Assembly: GCF_000426225.1 (NCBI RefSeq)
Contig: NZ_AUEY01000003.1
Location: 1-64,000 of the forward strand
Length of the DNA: 64,000 bases
Direction of reading: 5' to 3'
Source of the DNA: Desulforegula conservatrix Mb1Pa
GTDB lineage: Bacteria > Desulfobacterota > Desulfobacteria > Desulfobacterales > Desulforegulaceae
Part shown: piece after piece, positions 1-9,206 of the stretch
Position numbering within the stretch: the first letter of the stretch is position 1
Layout of the letters: the number at the start of each line of letters is the position of its first letter
Made by a program: the position numbers and the translations under genes
The notes under the pieces: generated by a model
Databases searched by the model: none
What the model saw: the letters and a program-made list of their open reading frames with translations, nothing else
Told to the model about the DNA's origin: nothing

Positions 1-216
1 GGCCTTTACCGACGCCTGATGGTGACACTTGTGGCATTGGTACAGATCTCTTGATTTGAGCTCGCAAAATTTCGAACCGCCGCAATTCGGACAACTAAAA
101 CCATGCGGCCATCTAAGTCTGAATAATGAGTCTTGGCACTTATCTTCGGTCCCATATTCGGACAGGAATTCGTGAATACTCTTTCCTTTTTGAAATTGGA
201 TCATATTTTTTGCCAT
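1..216 (-). CDS. IS1595-family transposase, N-terminal fragment (runs off window)
   Basis: An open frame reads from ATG at 216 leftwards off the window edge, giving 72 codons with no stop. A strong ribosome site (GGAGGTG) lies 4 nt upstream of the start. The visible part contains a zinc ribbon: CPNC followed about 17 residues later by CHKC, preceded by a LRWPHGF stretch. This layout is typical of the N-terminal zinc ribbon of IS1595-family transposases. The DDE catalytic domain would lie outside the window, so activity cannot be judged. Family assignment rests on the zinc-ribbon pattern and its flanking residues. Confidence 0.75.
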   Translation of the reverse strand, partial: MAKNMIQFQKGKSIHEFLSEYGTEDKCQDSLFRLRWPHGFSCPNCGGSKFCELKSRDLYQCHKCHHQASVKA

Positions 217-484
217 GCTACACCTCCATCATATCTGGATAATCTTTCACATGCCTTAAGATAAGCATGGCGGAGTAAAAATGGTAATCAAATAGTTTTT
301 TATACAGGCATTACAATGCTTGATTCAAATCAAACAAAATTAGCGCAATCTAACATTTGGATTTTTAACATCGAATTGTTCAGGCGGTCAAGACTTATTT
401 CGAAAAGGATTTTTTCTGTGAAGTGTGTTTATCCGCACATGAAGCCATGTTTTAAGGCTCCATGCGCGTTTGGTTCGAATAGTT
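217..484. other. Intergenic, probably includes the IS end
   Basis: This AT-rich stretch lies between the transposase start and the SPFH gene end. One terminus of the insertion sequence should be here, within roughly the first 100 nt, but without the other end no inverted repeat can be confirmed. No convincing gene is seen. Confidence 0.3.
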
Positions 485-1483
485 TTACTGCTGGCCAGGA
501 ATCTTTACCCCGAACAGTTCCTTGATTCCGCCAAGCGATCCAAGAAGATTGCTTGCTTCATAAGGCATGTAGATCATCTTGTTGTCCTGGCCTCCTGCAA
601 TAATTTTCAATGCTTCAATATATCTGACTGCTAACAGGTAGTTGACTGCAAGCGCCTCTTTGTCTTTGAGAATCTCTCTGATTGTAGCTATTGCCTGGGA
701 TTCGGCTTCGGCGATCTTCAATCTTGCTATTGCGTCACCTTCGGCACGAAGTATGGCAGCCTGTTTTTCACCTTCAGCCTTGTTTACTTCCGACTCCCTC
801 TGACCTTCAGCCTGAAGAATTGCGGATCTCTTATCACCCTCTGCCTGGAGAATAGAGGCTCTTCTGTCTCGTTCCGCCCTCATCTGCTTTTCCATTGCTT
901 CTTTAATATCCCTCGGAGGGGTGATGTCCTGGAGCTCGACTCTGTTGACCTTCACGCCCCATTTATCACTGGCGCTATCAAGTATTTCCCTGAGCTTTCC
1001 GTTTATGGTGTCCCTCGATACAAGGCATTCGTCAAAATCAAGTTCGCCGATCACGTTTCTAAGGGTTGTCTGGGTGAGTTTTTCAATGGCATCAGGCAGG
1101 TTCGCAACTTCATAAACAGACTTTGCCGGATCTGTTACCTGGAAATAGATCATGGCGTCTATCTCTATGGTCACATTATCCTTGGTGATTACGTTCTGGC
1201 GCGGAAAATCATAAATTGTTTCTCTGAGATCTATTGTGTTGGTCATTTTGCTGATAACTATTTTTTGACCATTGGCAGCAACTGTCGTGTATCTCCAGTT
1301 GATCGGTCTCGGCTGATCAATAAACGGCCAGATAATGTTGATGCCGCTCACAAGGGACCTGTTATAGCGTCCCAGTCTTTCAATTATAATGGTTTCAGCC
1401 TGTTTGACGATTTTGAAGCCTTTGACAATTAGGATTATAACAAATACAGCAATGAAAAGTGGCACTACAAATGCAGATCCCAT
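485..1483 (-). CDS. SPFH/stomatin-family membrane protein (paraslipin/QmcA-like)
   Basis: 332 residues. Stomatin-type proteins form oligomeric membrane scaffolds and often work with an NfeD partner. The N-terminus is one hydrophobic segment (about residues 3-22), then the SPFH/band-7 domain starting near IIIERLGRY and running to about residue 190. Next comes a long charged helical region with repeated ILQAEG/ILRAEG units that form the coiled coil typical of this family. The start at 1483 is preferred over an upstream frame extension because AAGGAGA lies just upstream of it. The NfeD gene lies 110 nt upstream in the same direction, the usual SPFH-NfeD pairing. Assignment as paraslipin/QmcA rather than HflC is by overall pattern. 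Confidence 0.9.
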   Translation of the reverse strand: MGSAFVVPLFIAVFVIILIVKGFKIVKQAETIIIERLGRYNRSLVSGINIIWPFIDQPRPINWRYTTVAANGQKIVISKMTNTIDLRETIYDFPRQNVITKDNVTIEIDAMIYFQVTDPAKSVYEVANLPDAIEKLTQTTLRNVIGELDFDECLVSRDTINGKLREILDSASDKWGVKVNRVELQDITPPRDIKEAMEKQMRAERDRRASILQAEGDKRSAILQAEGQRESEVNKAEGEKQAAILRAEGDAIARLKIAEAESQAIATIREILKDKEALAVNYLLAVRYIEALKIIAGGQDNKMIYMPYEASNLLGSLGGIKELFGVKIPGQQ

Positions 1484-1593
1484 ATTTTTCTCCTTATGTT
1501 TTAGATGCTGATTCCATTTCGAATTCAAGCGCCAACCGAATTAATCATGCCGCCATCTTGAACCAGGTTTTCTCAGTCATTTGTTTGCACAGA

Positions 1594-2025
1594 TCATTTT
1601 CTTACAACTTTAAGTGTAACCCCTGAAATGCCTTTTATTTCGACAATCTCGTTTGCTTCTATAGTGTCATCATTTTCTGAGCATGCCTTCCAGCTTTCTC
1701 CTCCGACCATTACCCGTCCTGCGTTGTCAGTATTGCAGATTCTTTCCTCAACCTTTCCGGTTTTGCCGATCAGGGCACATGTCCCTGTGGCCAGCTTTTC
1801 GCCTGAATACAAGAATTTCTGGACAAAGGGTCTTATGGTCACAAAAACAAAAATTGATCCCACAGCAAAAACAATAAGCTGAATACCTACAGAAAATCCG
1901 AATACAGCCGCAAGCCCAGAGAACATGCATGCTATACCGAAACTTGCAAGCACAAATCCCGGCGTGTAAATCTCTATTGCAAAAAGAATTATCCCTGCAA
2001 TGGTCCAGTATTTCCAGTATTCCAT
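1594..2025 (-). CDS. NfeD-family membrane protein
   Basis: 143 residues. Short NfeD proteins pair with SPFH proteins in membrane quality control. Three hydrophobic segments fill about residues 5-75. A C-terminal soluble OB-like domain follows (LIGKTGKVEERI ... GRVMVGGESWKA ... EIVEIKGISGVTLKVVRK), the usual short-NfeD architecture without the N-terminal protease domain. ATG at 2025 is chosen because AAAAGGA sits about 6 nt upstream; a TTG two codons earlier is possible but would be too close to it. It is probably co-transcribed with the downstream SPFH gene. Confidence 0.88.
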   Translation of the reverse strand: MEYWKYWTIAGIILFAIEIYTPGFVLASFGIACMFSGLAAVFGFSVGIQLIVFAVGSIFVFVTIRPFVQKFLYSGEKLATGTCALIGKTGKVEERICNTDNAGRVMVGGESWKACSENDDTIEANEIVEIKGISGVTLKVVRK

Positions 2026-2119
2026 GATCAATCCTTTTTACCGCTGTTTATCCGGTTTGATTATTAACGGGGGTTGTTAAAACTCAGAATATTCCCATAA
2101 ATGAAATGCTATTCTTTGA

Positions 2120-2248
2120 CAAGGTCGCAAAAAGTCCGATTCTCGTCATTCCGGGGCAGGCCGAAATCCAGAAGTGTCTGAAATTTCTGGATGCCGGATC
2201 AAGTCCGGCATGACGCTAAAGCCATTTTTGACTTTTTGCAATTCCATC
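2120..2248 (+). repeat. MITE-like dispersed repeat, copy 1
   Basis: About 130 bp. Left terminus GACAAGGTCGCAAAAAGTC; right terminus, read inward on the opposite strand, GATGGAATTGCAAAAAGTC. Two internal hairpin arms: CCGGAATCCAG-type and CTGGATGCCGG-type. A perfect 9-bp direct repeat, ATTCTTTGA, flanks it at 2111-2119 and 2249-2257, a clear target-site duplication. It lies in the divergent region between the NfeD gene and the DUF1186 gene. Copies are called + in this orientation. Confidence 0.85.
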
Positions 2249-2257
2249 ATTCTTTGA

Positions 2258-2475
2258 AAAGAGCCTTGGTTTTTTATGAATGGCTTGAATAAAAAGACTG
2301 GGGTCAAATTCTATACTTTTCTTTTTAGCACCTTTAAAGAGCCTGATTCAAGTGAAAAACCTCATCAAGGTAATGATCTTTATTAATAATCTTTTTAAAG
2401 ATACTTTTTTTTGCTACATAAAACTTTGGATTTTACTGATTTTAACTTTATGCCAAATGAAGGCGGATTAATTTG
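2258..2475. other. Intergenic leader before the DUF1186 gene
   Basis: No gene is seen. The stretch is AT-rich and should hold the promoter of the downstream gene, but no clear -35/-10 pair is obvious. A phrase near 2299-2320 (ACTGGGGTCAAATTC) resembles sequence often left around transposon remnants; this is only an impression. Confidence 0.25.
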
Positions 2476-3348
2476 ATGAGTGGACTTTCTGTTTCAGATA
2501 TTATTTCGGAGCTTACCTGGTACGACGGCCTTTACAAGAAAGCAGCCGTGGACGCGGCCATCGAACAAAAAGATGAGGTTGTTCCTGAACTGATCCAGAG
2601 GCTGATCCGGATTCTTGATGACCCATACCGTTATCTGAAGAAAAAAGGTTATTTTCTCCACGTTTATGCCTCCATAATCCTTGGTCACCTGAAAGTCAAA
2701 GACGCACATGAAATAATCATTGCCCTATGCAGTCTGCCAGGCGAGCTGTCTGCGGCTCTCTACGGCGATATCCTGAATACGGATCTTCCCATGGTCTTTC
2801 TTAGAACCAGCGGCGGCGATCCCAAAAGAATAATGGAACTTGTAAGGGACAAGGAGGCGGATCTCTATTGCCGCGATGCCGCACTCAAGGCCCTTATGAA
2901 TGGAGTCATAAAAAATATTTTTGAAAGAGCAATGGTTCTGGAATTTATTGGGAGTCTTTTCACAGGTGAAGAATGCGAAGAAGATTCCGATTTCTGGTCG
3001 ATAGTTGCTCTCCACGCAAACGATCTTTACCCTGAGGAAATCATAGACACGATTAAGCAGGCCTATGAGAAAAAGCTGATTTCCCCTAATTTTATAGACT
3101 ATGAAGAATTTGAGCATGTTCTTTCGAATGACAGGGAGGAATGGCTTAAAACCCTGCTTGAGGATCCCGATGAAAATTCTTTTGAGGACATTCACTCCGT
3201 AATGGAATGGTGGGATTGCTTTAATCTTGATTCAATAATGGCAAGGCAGCAGCAGAAAAAACAGGTTTCTCCTGAAGACCGCAAGACAAAAAAGAAAAAG
3301 AAAAAAATGGCCGCAAATTCCCAGAGAAAAAACAGAAAGAAAAAGTGA
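2476..3348 (+). CDS. DUF1186 domain protein
   Basis: 290 residues, mostly alpha-helical, resembling the DUF1186 family, which has a HEAT-like arrangement and no established biochemical role. Features seen include an N-terminal helix pair (SVSDIISELTWYDGLYKKAAV), LLLHVYASIILGHL-like helix text near residue 60, and a MEWWDCF segment near residue 245. The last 35 residues are an extreme Lys/Arg-rich tail with runs of lysine, suggesting nucleic-acid or surface binding. The ATG at 2476 follows AAGGCGG at a good distance; a TTG one codon earlier is less likely. MotAB follow on the same strand after 82 nt, but no functional tie is known. Confidence 0.75.
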   Translation: MSGLSVSDIISELTWYDGLYKKAAVDAAIEQKDEVVPELIQRLIRILDDPYRYLKKKGYFLHVYASIILGHLKVKDAHEIIIALCSLPGELSAALYGDILNTDLPMVFLRTSGGDPKRIMELVRDKEADLYCRDAALKALMNGVIKNIFERAMVLEFIGSLFTGEECEEDSDFWSIVALHANDLYPEEIIDTIKQAYEKKLISPNFIDYEEFEHVLSNDREEWLKTLLEDPDENSFEDIHSVMEWWDCFNLDSIMARQQQKKQVSPEDRKTKKKKKKMAANSQRKNRKKK

Positions 3349-3430
3349 TGTATTCCTTTGATCTTCCCTTGTTTGAAAATATCTGTCCAAAAACTTTACA
3401 AAGAATCTGTGTCAAAGCGGAGGAACTGAA

Positions 3431-4282
3431 ATGTTTATAATCATCGGTGGCGTGATAGTCTTGGGCTGCGTAGTCGGCGGATATCTGCTGTCCAAGGGTA
3501 ATATTCATATTCTATGGCAGCCAAACGAATTCATCATTATCGGTGGCGCTGCTTTAGGCTCGTTTATCATCGCTTCGCCTCTTAGAGTACTGAAACAGGT
3601 TGCTGGATGTGTGGGAATGGTTCTGAAGGGAAAGGTCCATGGTAAGGATTTTTACCTCCAGCTTCTTACCCTGCTTTATGATATTTTCGCAAAAATGAGA
3701 AAAGAGGGTCTTCTTTCCATAGAAAAGGATCTTGAAGCGCCGGAAAGCAGCCAGATTTTTCAAAAATACCCGGATGTCATTCATAATCATCACCTCACGG
3801 ACTTTATCGCAGACAACCTTAAAATCATTGTTTCAATTCCTGTCCAGCCCCATGAAATTGACAATCTAATGGAGCTTGACATTGATTCGACACATGGTGA
3901 TGAGCATGTCGTCGCACACAGTATAAATACTGTTGCGGAATCATTTCCAGGTCTCGGTATTGTTGCCGCTGTTCTTGGTATTGTTGTAACAATGGGAAGT
4001 ATCAACGAACCTCCCGAAGTTCTTGGTCATCATATCGGCGCGGCACTGATCGGAACATTCGTAGGTATTCTTGTGTGTTACGGATTCCTGGGCCCATTTG
4101 CCACAAACCTTGCGCATCTGTTCAGACTTGAGGGCATTGCTTTCAACTCGGTAAGGGCGGCCCTTGTGGCCTATATGCAGACAACTTCTCCGCAGATGGC
4201 CGTGGAATTTGGCAGAAGGGCTATTCCGGCTGTTGACAGGCCATCATTCTCAGAGCTTGAAAAGGCTGTTAAGAAAAAATAA
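3431..4282 (+). CDS. motA: Flagellar motor stator protein MotA
   Basis: 283 residues, the normal MotA length. MotA forms the ion-channel ring of the stator that drives flagellar rotation at the inner membrane. Four membrane segments are seen: about residues 2-22, 34-52, 168-190 and 200-222. The large cytoplasmic loop carries the charged rotor-contact motif (KMRKEGLLSIEKDLE) that corresponds to the Arg and Glu pair in Escherichia coli MotA. The C-terminal cytoplasmic tail (AVEFGRRAIPAVDRPSF) is family-typical. A GGAGG-type ribosome site precedes ATG 3431. motB follows after 18 nt, so the two are an operon. No flagellar structural genes are in the window. Confidence 0.96.
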   Translation: MFIIIGGVIVLGCVVGGYLLSKGNIHILWQPNEFIIIGGAALGSFIIASPLRVLKQVAGCVGMVLKGKVHGKDFYLQLLTLLYDIFAKMRKEGLLSIEKDLEAPESSQIFQKYPDVIHNHHLTDFIADNLKIIVSIPVQPHEIDNLMELDIDSTHGDEHVVAHSINTVAESFPGLGIVAAVLGIVVTMGSINEPPEVLGHHIGAALIGTFVGILVCYGFLGPFATNLAHLFRLEGIAFNSVRAALVAYMQTTSPQMAVEFGRRAIPAVDRPSFSELEKAVKKK

Positions 4283-4300
4283 TCCGAAGGAGATCTGATC

Positions 4301-5092
4301 ATGGCCAAGGCCGATGGTGATAAGGGTGGCAAAAAAGAAAGCAATATCATAATAAAAAAGGTGAAGAAGATTTCAGGCGGAGCCCACGGCGGGGCCTGGA
4401 AAGTTGCCTATGCCGACTTTGTTACGGCAATGATGGCGTTTTTTCTTTTAATGTGGCTGATAGCTGCAATGAAGCCCCAGACAAAGGCTGCGGTCGCAGC
4501 TTATTTCAAGTCAGACAGCAAGCTGGCAAAAGGAGGCCCGGCAACGCCGGAAGTCGATGTTCCTCCAACATCTCCCGAAGACAAGCCTGATGTTGGAGAA
4601 GGTTTGGCAGAAGCCATGGAACTTCAGCAGGATATTGAAGAGATAATAGAATCAAAACTCTCGGATCTTAAGGATCAGATCATAGTAGAGCTTGCAAATG
4701 GAAATGTTAGGATTGAAATAGTTGATAAGGAAAGAAATCCTCTTTTCCAGGTAGGCAGTTCCGCCCTTAATGACAATGCCAAAAAGATAATAAAAGAACT
4801 CACCAAGGCTGTGGTTGATGTCCCAAACAAGCTTATAATTGAAGGTCACACAGACTCGTTGAATTTTGCGGGTTCCAAATATACGAACTGGGAGCTTTCG
4901 ACTGAAAGAGCTTCTGCTGCACGTCAGGTGCTGGAAAGCAGCGGAATGAATCAGGATCGCATTGTAATGGTTGCCGGATATGCGGCAAACATTCCATTGA
5001 TAAAAAATGATCCGGCCAATCCTGAAAACAGAAGAATCAGCATTGTTATTCTGTCCAAAAATACAAAAAGCTACACAAATCTCTATAAATAG
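4301..5092 (+). CDS. motB: Flagellar motor stator protein MotB
   Basis: 263 residues. MotB anchors the stator to peptidoglycan and carries the ion-binding aspartate. After a basic N-terminus, one membrane helix spans about residues 35-58. It holds Asp39 in the VAYADFVTAMMAFFLL context, equivalent to Asp32 of E. coli MotB. A Pro-rich linker follows (about 70-100), then the OmpA-like peptidoglycan-binding domain with IIEGHTDSLNF and an ENRRISIVIL end. AAGGAG lies upstream of ATG 4301. The ion used (H+ or Na+) cannot be told by eye. Confidence 0.96.
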   Translation: MAKADGDKGGKKESNIIIKKVKKISGGAHGGAWKVAYADFVTAMMAFFLLMWLIAAMKPQTKAAVAAYFKSDSKLAKGGPATPEVDVPPTSPEDKPDVGEGLAEAMELQQDIEEIIESKLSDLKDQIIVELANGNVRIEIVDKERNPLFQVGSSALNDNAKKIIKELTKAVVDVPNKLIIEGHTDSLNFAGSKYTNWELSTERASAARQVLESSGMNQDRIVMVAGYAANIPLIKNDPANPENRRISIVILSKNTKSYTNLYK

Positions 5093-5106
5093 GATTTCTT
5101 TGTTTT

Positions 5107-8100
5107 ATGAGATTCATCGCTGATCTTCATATCCATTCAAGATTTTCCATGGCCACGGCATCAAATCTGAACCTCGAAAATCTTTATATCTCTGCCAGAA
5201 AAAAAGGCATTACTGTTGTCGGTACCGGTGATTTCACCCACCCTGAATGGTATGCGGAAATGAAAGAAAGGCTGATACCTGCGGAAGACGGCCTTTACAG
5301 ATTAAAGCCTGATCTTGAGGATGCCTGCGACAGGCTCGTTCCTGAATCGTGCAGGGGCCCTGTGAGATTCATGCTTCAGGCAGAAATCAGCAGCATCTAT
5401 AAAAAAGACGGCAAAGTAAGAAAGAACCACAATCTCCTTTATTTTCCCACACTGGAATCAGTGTCCAGATTCAATTCCAGACTTTCAGCCATAGGAAATA
5501 TCAAATCTGACGGCAGGCCTATTCTTGGACTGGACAGCCGCGATCTGCTGGAAATACTTTTTGAAACAGATGACAAGGGATTCATGATCCCGGCCCATAT
5601 ATGGACTCCATGGTTTTCGCTTCTTGGTTCTAAGTCCGGATTTGATTCCATTGAAGAATGTTTCGGAGACCTGTCAAAATATATTTTTGCTGCAGAAACA
5701 GGACTATCTTCTGACCCTGCTATGAACCACCGGGTTTCCTTTCTTGACAAAATATCCCTTGTTTCAAATTCAGACGCTCATTCACCCGGGAAATTAGGAC
5801 GTGAAGCCAATCTCTTTGACACCGACCTTTCATATACATCCATAAGATCTGCCCTTGAAACCGGAGATCCATCCGCATTTCTCGGAACCCTTGAATTTTT
5901 CCCTGAAGAAGGGAAATATCACATGGATGGTCACAGAAAATGCGGAATAAGATTTTCACCTGAGGAATCCCTGAAAACAGGCGGTATCTGTCCTGAATGC
6001 GGGGGCAAAATGACCCTTGGCGTGCTTTACAGGGTTGAGGAACTGGCTGACAGGAATGACGGAGTTCTGCCTGAAAAAGCAAAGCCCTATCACAGCATAA
6101 TCCCTTTAACTGACATAATAGCAGAAATTTTTCGGGTCGGGCCATTATCCAAAAAAGTAAATGAATCATATGCTAGAATAATAGACGTCCTTGGCCCTGA
6201 ACTTGATATCCTTTACAGCATGGATATTGAAAAAATCAGAAAGGCCGACATACCTCTCTTAGGGCTTGCCATAGAAAAAATGCGCAGCCATGATATTGTT
6301 CTTTTGCCAGGATATGACGGCGAATTCGGAACCGTAAAGATTTTTACGGATGATGAAAGAAGGACGGCCTCCGGGCAGAAATTTTTTTTTGATATAAAGG
6401 ATTCAGAAAAGAAAAGTCTCCGAAACCATAAACCAGAAGTGCTGAAACAAAACGCTGCGGAAAAAACTTTATTTGGAAAAATAGAAGCAGATAACAAACT
6501 GAAAAAAAACGGCGCTGAAAGCCCGACTCTCAATGACGAGCAGGCAAGGGCCGTAACCATGAAGCCATGCCACATGATTATCACGGCAGGCCCAGGAACC
6601 GGAAAGACAAGAACCATAACCCACAGGATATCCCATCTTATTTCCGATCAAGGTGTGAATGCTTCGGAAATAGTCGCCATCACCTTCACAAACAGGGCTG
6701 CTGACGAAATGAGGCAGAGACTGAAATCCCTTCTTCCCGGGAAAGAGATCCCTTTCACAGGAACATTTCATGGCCTTTGCTTTAGTATTCTAAGGGAAGC
6801 TTTCCCTGAAAAGAAGTTCTGCATAATCGATCAGGATCAAAGAGCTGTCCTTATCAGATCTGCCATGGACAAATACATGGATCAGATCAGTGAAAAAATA
6901 AAAAAGCCGGATTTCAATAAAGTTTCAGAATACATCACCATGATGAAACATCCTGTTTCGGAAAAAGAAGAATCAGGATCAGGAGATAAACTGATTCTTT
7001 CGGCAGTTCTTGGGCCTGTTTTCTTAATTTATCAGGATCTTCTGGAATCAAAGGATCTTCTTGATTTTGATGACCTGGTGTTCAAGTCCATAAAACTTTT
7101 TGAAGAGAATCCGTTAATACTTGAAAAATGGCATGAGAAGCTCAGGTTTGTGTTCATAGATGAATATCAGGATTTAAATAATATCCAGTATCATTTCATC
7201 AGGCTTTTATGCGGAAGCTCTTGCCATGTCTGCGCCATAGGCGATCCTGACCAGTCTATTTACGGATTCAGGGGCGGGAGTTCCGAATATTTCGGAAAAT
7301 TTGCAGGTGATTTTTCCGGGGCAGAAGAACTCAGGCTCGTAAAGAATTACAGATCATCAAAAACCATTCTTGATGCTTCTTTTCAGATGATTCGTAAAGG
7401 AGGCAATGATTCAGGGCAAAGGGTTTTTTCAGATATAGAAGCTAAAAAAAGCATAAGCATTTTCAAGGGAAATGATGAATACAGAGAAGCTTCTACCATA
7501 GTTGCGGAGATAGAAAAACTTGTTGGAGGCACCTCCAGTTTGTCCATCCATTCAGGCAGGGCAGGTGATGACTGTTCATCTGCCCACGCCTTTTCTGATT
7601 TTGCCATTCTTTATAGGACGAGAGTCCAGGCAGAAGCCATAATGGCCGAGCTTGAACGATCTGGTATTCCTTTTCAGCCTGTCAATAAGGATAATTTCCT
7701 GCTCCAGCCCTTAATAAGCGAGTCTCTGAAATGCCTTAGCGCTGCCCTGGGTCTGAATGTTTCAAGGCCTGAATATCTGTCTCTGATGTCTGAATCGGCC
7801 CTGAAAAAAATATCAGAGCAAGCGCTTTCAGGAAAAATTGTTGCTGCCCTGAATTCAGCCCGGGCTCATCTCATTGAAAATGAGCATTTAGGGATAGCCT
7901 CCGATTCTTCGGGCTGGGACAGACTCCTGGAAATAGCAGGGGCTTATCCTTCAGATCCCTTTCTTTTTCTTTCAGACATTGCCCTAATGTCAGATCAGGA
8001 TGTATACAGCAAGAAGAGTCAGAAGGTTTCCCTGATGACCCTTCATGCATCCAAGGGGCTTGAGTTTCCAGTGGTATTCATAGCTGGCTGTGAAAAAGAT

Positions 8101-8355
8101 CTCCTGCCATATAACAGGCCGGGTGCAGAAGTCTGCGTTGATGAAGAACGGCGTCTTTTTTTTGTGGGGATGACAAGGGCAAAGGAGAGTCTTTACCTGT
8201 CCTGGGCTGCTAACAGGCGCGTATTCGGCAGAAAAACTGAAAGGTTCAGATCCCCGTTCCTTGATGATATAGAAGAAAGGCTTCTTGAGTTTTCAAGAAC
8301 TGCAAGAAAAGCTGGCCGCAAAGAATCTGCCGGAAAACAGCTGGAGCTTTTTTAA
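5107..8355 (+). CDS. EndoQ-like PHP nuclease fused to UvrD/PcrA-type helicase
   Basis: 1,082 residues in two parts. Residues 1 to about 400 match the PHP-fold endonuclease Q family, which in characterised members cuts DNA 5' to deaminated bases. Seen here are the metal motif LHIHSRFS, GTGDFTHPEW, SNSDAHSPG, and a zinc-ribbon-like stretch with CPEC. Residues about 470-1080 form a superfamily 1A 3'-5' helicase: Walker A AGPGTGKTRT, FTNRAADEM, DEYQDLN, GDPDQSIYGFRG, VKNYRSS, TLHASKGLEF and VGMTRAKESL. The motifs are complete, so both halves look active. Inferred role: coupling recognition of deaminated DNA to unwinding. It starts 15 nt after motB, yet seems functionally separate. Confidence 0.9.
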   Translation: MRFIADLHIHSRFSMATASNLNLENLYISARKKGITVVGTGDFTHPEWYAEMKERLIPAEDGLYRLKPDLEDACDRLVPESCRGPVRFMLQAEISSIYKKDGKVRKNHNLLYFPTLESVSRFNSRLSAIGNIKSDGRPILGLDSRDLLEILFETDDKGFMIPAHIWTPWFSLLGSKSGFDSIEECFGDLSKYIFAAETGLSSDPAMNHRVSFLDKISLVSNSDAHSPGKLGREANLFDTDLSYTSIRSALETGDPSAFLGTLEFFPEEGKYHMDGHRKCGIRFSPEESLKTGGICPECGGKMTLGVLYRVEELADRNDGVLPEKAKPYHSIIPLTDIIAEIFRVGPLSKKVNESYARIIDVLGPELDILYSMDIEKIRKADIPLLGLAIEKMRSHDIVLLPGYDGEFGTVKIFTDDERRTASGQKFFFDIKDSEKKSLRNHKPEVLKQNAAEKTLFGKIEADNKLKKNGAESPTLNDEQARAVTMKPCHMIITAGPGTGKTRTITHRISHLISDQGVNASEIVAITFTNRAADEMRQRLKSLLPGKEIPFTGTFHGLCFSILREAFPEKKFCIIDQDQRAVLIRSAMDKYMDQISEKIKKPDFNKVSEYITMMKHPVSEKEESGSGDKLILSAVLGPVFLIYQDLLESKDLLDFDDLVFKSIKLFEENPLILEKWHEKLRFVFIDEYQDLNNIQYHFIRLLCGSSCHVCAIGDPDQSIYGFRGGSSEYFGKFAGDFSGAEELRLVKNYRSSKTILDASFQMIRKGGNDSGQRVFSDIEAKKSISIFKGNDEYREASTIVAEIEKLVGGTSSLSIHSGRAGDDCSSAHAFSDFAILYRTRVQAEAIMAELERSGIPFQPVNKDNFLLQPLISESLKCLSAALGLNVSRPEYLSLMSESALKKISEQALSGKIVAALNSARAHLIENEHLGIASDSSGWDRLLEIAGAYPSDPFLFLSDIALMSDQDVYSKKSQKVSLMTLHASKGLEFPVVFIAGCEKDLLPYNRPGAEVCVDEERRLFFVGMTRAKESLYLSWAANRRVFGRKTERFRSPFLDDIEERLLEFSRTARKAGRKESAGKQLELF

Positions 8356-8377
8356 ACAAAACCTGGAGATCAACATA

Positions 8378-8965
8378 ATGAAGAGATTGGTTGTTTCACT
8401 TGTTTCCGTGCTGTTCGCAGTCGCGGCCATATGTCTGGCCTTTCTTAGCTGGGCAGGTCTTTTTTCGGAAATTGAAATATCAGAGGAAAAAGCCGGGCCT
8501 TATTTTCTGGCATATGATTCAAGTATCGGTCCATACAAAAAATCTGCCGATGTCATGGACAGAATATACAATACACTGCTTGGCGAAAAAGGCGTATCAG
8601 CGACAAAAGGATTCGGGCTTTATTATGACAAGCCGGGCACAGTTCCCGATGATAAGCTCAGAAGCATCGCCGGTTGCATTGTTGAAAAAGAGTATCAGAA
8701 CAAGCTTCAGGCTACCTCTCCAAAATTCAGGACAGCTTCTATTGATGAGTCAAATGCCATTGTCGCCAGATTCCCTTATAGAGGGCAGGTTTCTGTGCTT
8801 ATCGGTGTTTTCAGGGTATATCCTGAACTTGGCAGATACATATCCGAAAAAGGATTAAGTGCCGGGCCGGTCATGGAAATATACGATATCAAAAACGGAA
8901 TTATTTCTTATGTTGTTCCAGGTATGGACAGGTCTGTATTGGAGGGCTTGCTGCCAGCCAAGTAA
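8378..8965 (+). CDS. Membrane-anchored GyrI-like domain protein
   Basis: 195 residues. One N-terminal hydrophobic segment (about residues 3-25) probably anchors the protein, or acts as an uncleaved signal, in the inner membrane. The rest resembles the GyrI-like/SOUL small-molecule-binding fold: YDKPGTVPDDKLRSIAGCIV is a typical segment, as is MEIYDIKNGIISYVVP near the end. The start at 8378 is chosen because GGAG lies about 8 nt upstream; a longer frame would overlap the preceding helicase gene and lose the clear signal segment. The gene begins 22 nt after the helicase stop and may be co-transcribed. Ligand unknown. Confidence 0.75.
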   Translation: MKRLVVSLVSVLFAVAAICLAFLSWAGLFSEIEISEEKAGPYFLAYDSSIGPYKKSADVMDRIYNTLLGEKGVSATKGFGLYYDKPGTVPDDKLRSIAGCIVEKEYQNKLQATSPKFRTASIDESNAIVARFPYRGQVSVLIGVFRVYPELGRYISEKGLSAGPVMEIYDIKNGIISYVVPGMDRSVLEGLLPAK

Positions 8966-9050
8966 TCCAGGCGCTTCAAATGAAACAGATTAAGCCTGGC
9001 CATGGGATAGGGGCTGTATCCTGACTTTTGCGAGGCTATTAATATAACAC

Positions 9051-9176
9051 GTGCAAAAAATCAGAAAATAGCGTCATCGTCATGCCGGACTTGATCCGGC
9101 ATTCAGTAATTTCAAATACTTCTGGATTCCGGCCTTCGCCGGAATGACTGAAATTGGACTTTTGCGAGACCGTCAA
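9051..9176 (-). repeat. MITE-like dispersed repeat, copy 2
   Basis: Reverse-orientation copy between the GyrI-like and tautomerase genes. It carries the TGCCGGACTTGATCCGGCAT arm and the GGATTCCGGCCTTCGCCGGA arm and ends GACTTTTGCGAGACCGTC. A second terminus-like fragment (TGACTTTTGCGAGGC) lies just upstream near 9022-9036, hinting at an older copy. Confidence 0.75.
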
Positions 9177-9206
9177 TAACATTTATCCGGGTTTTTAGGA
9201 GAATTT

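Noticed and set aside
1-310. The IS1595-type element as the mobiliser of the MITE-like repeats
   Set aside because: The 8-bp duplications would fit, but the visible flank of the transposase shows no GCAAAAAGTC-type terminus. The other end is outside the window, so the link cannot be supported.
316-525. Plus-strand open frame after the transposase
   Set aside because: No ribosome site, no recognisable motif, and it overlaps the end of the SPFH gene.
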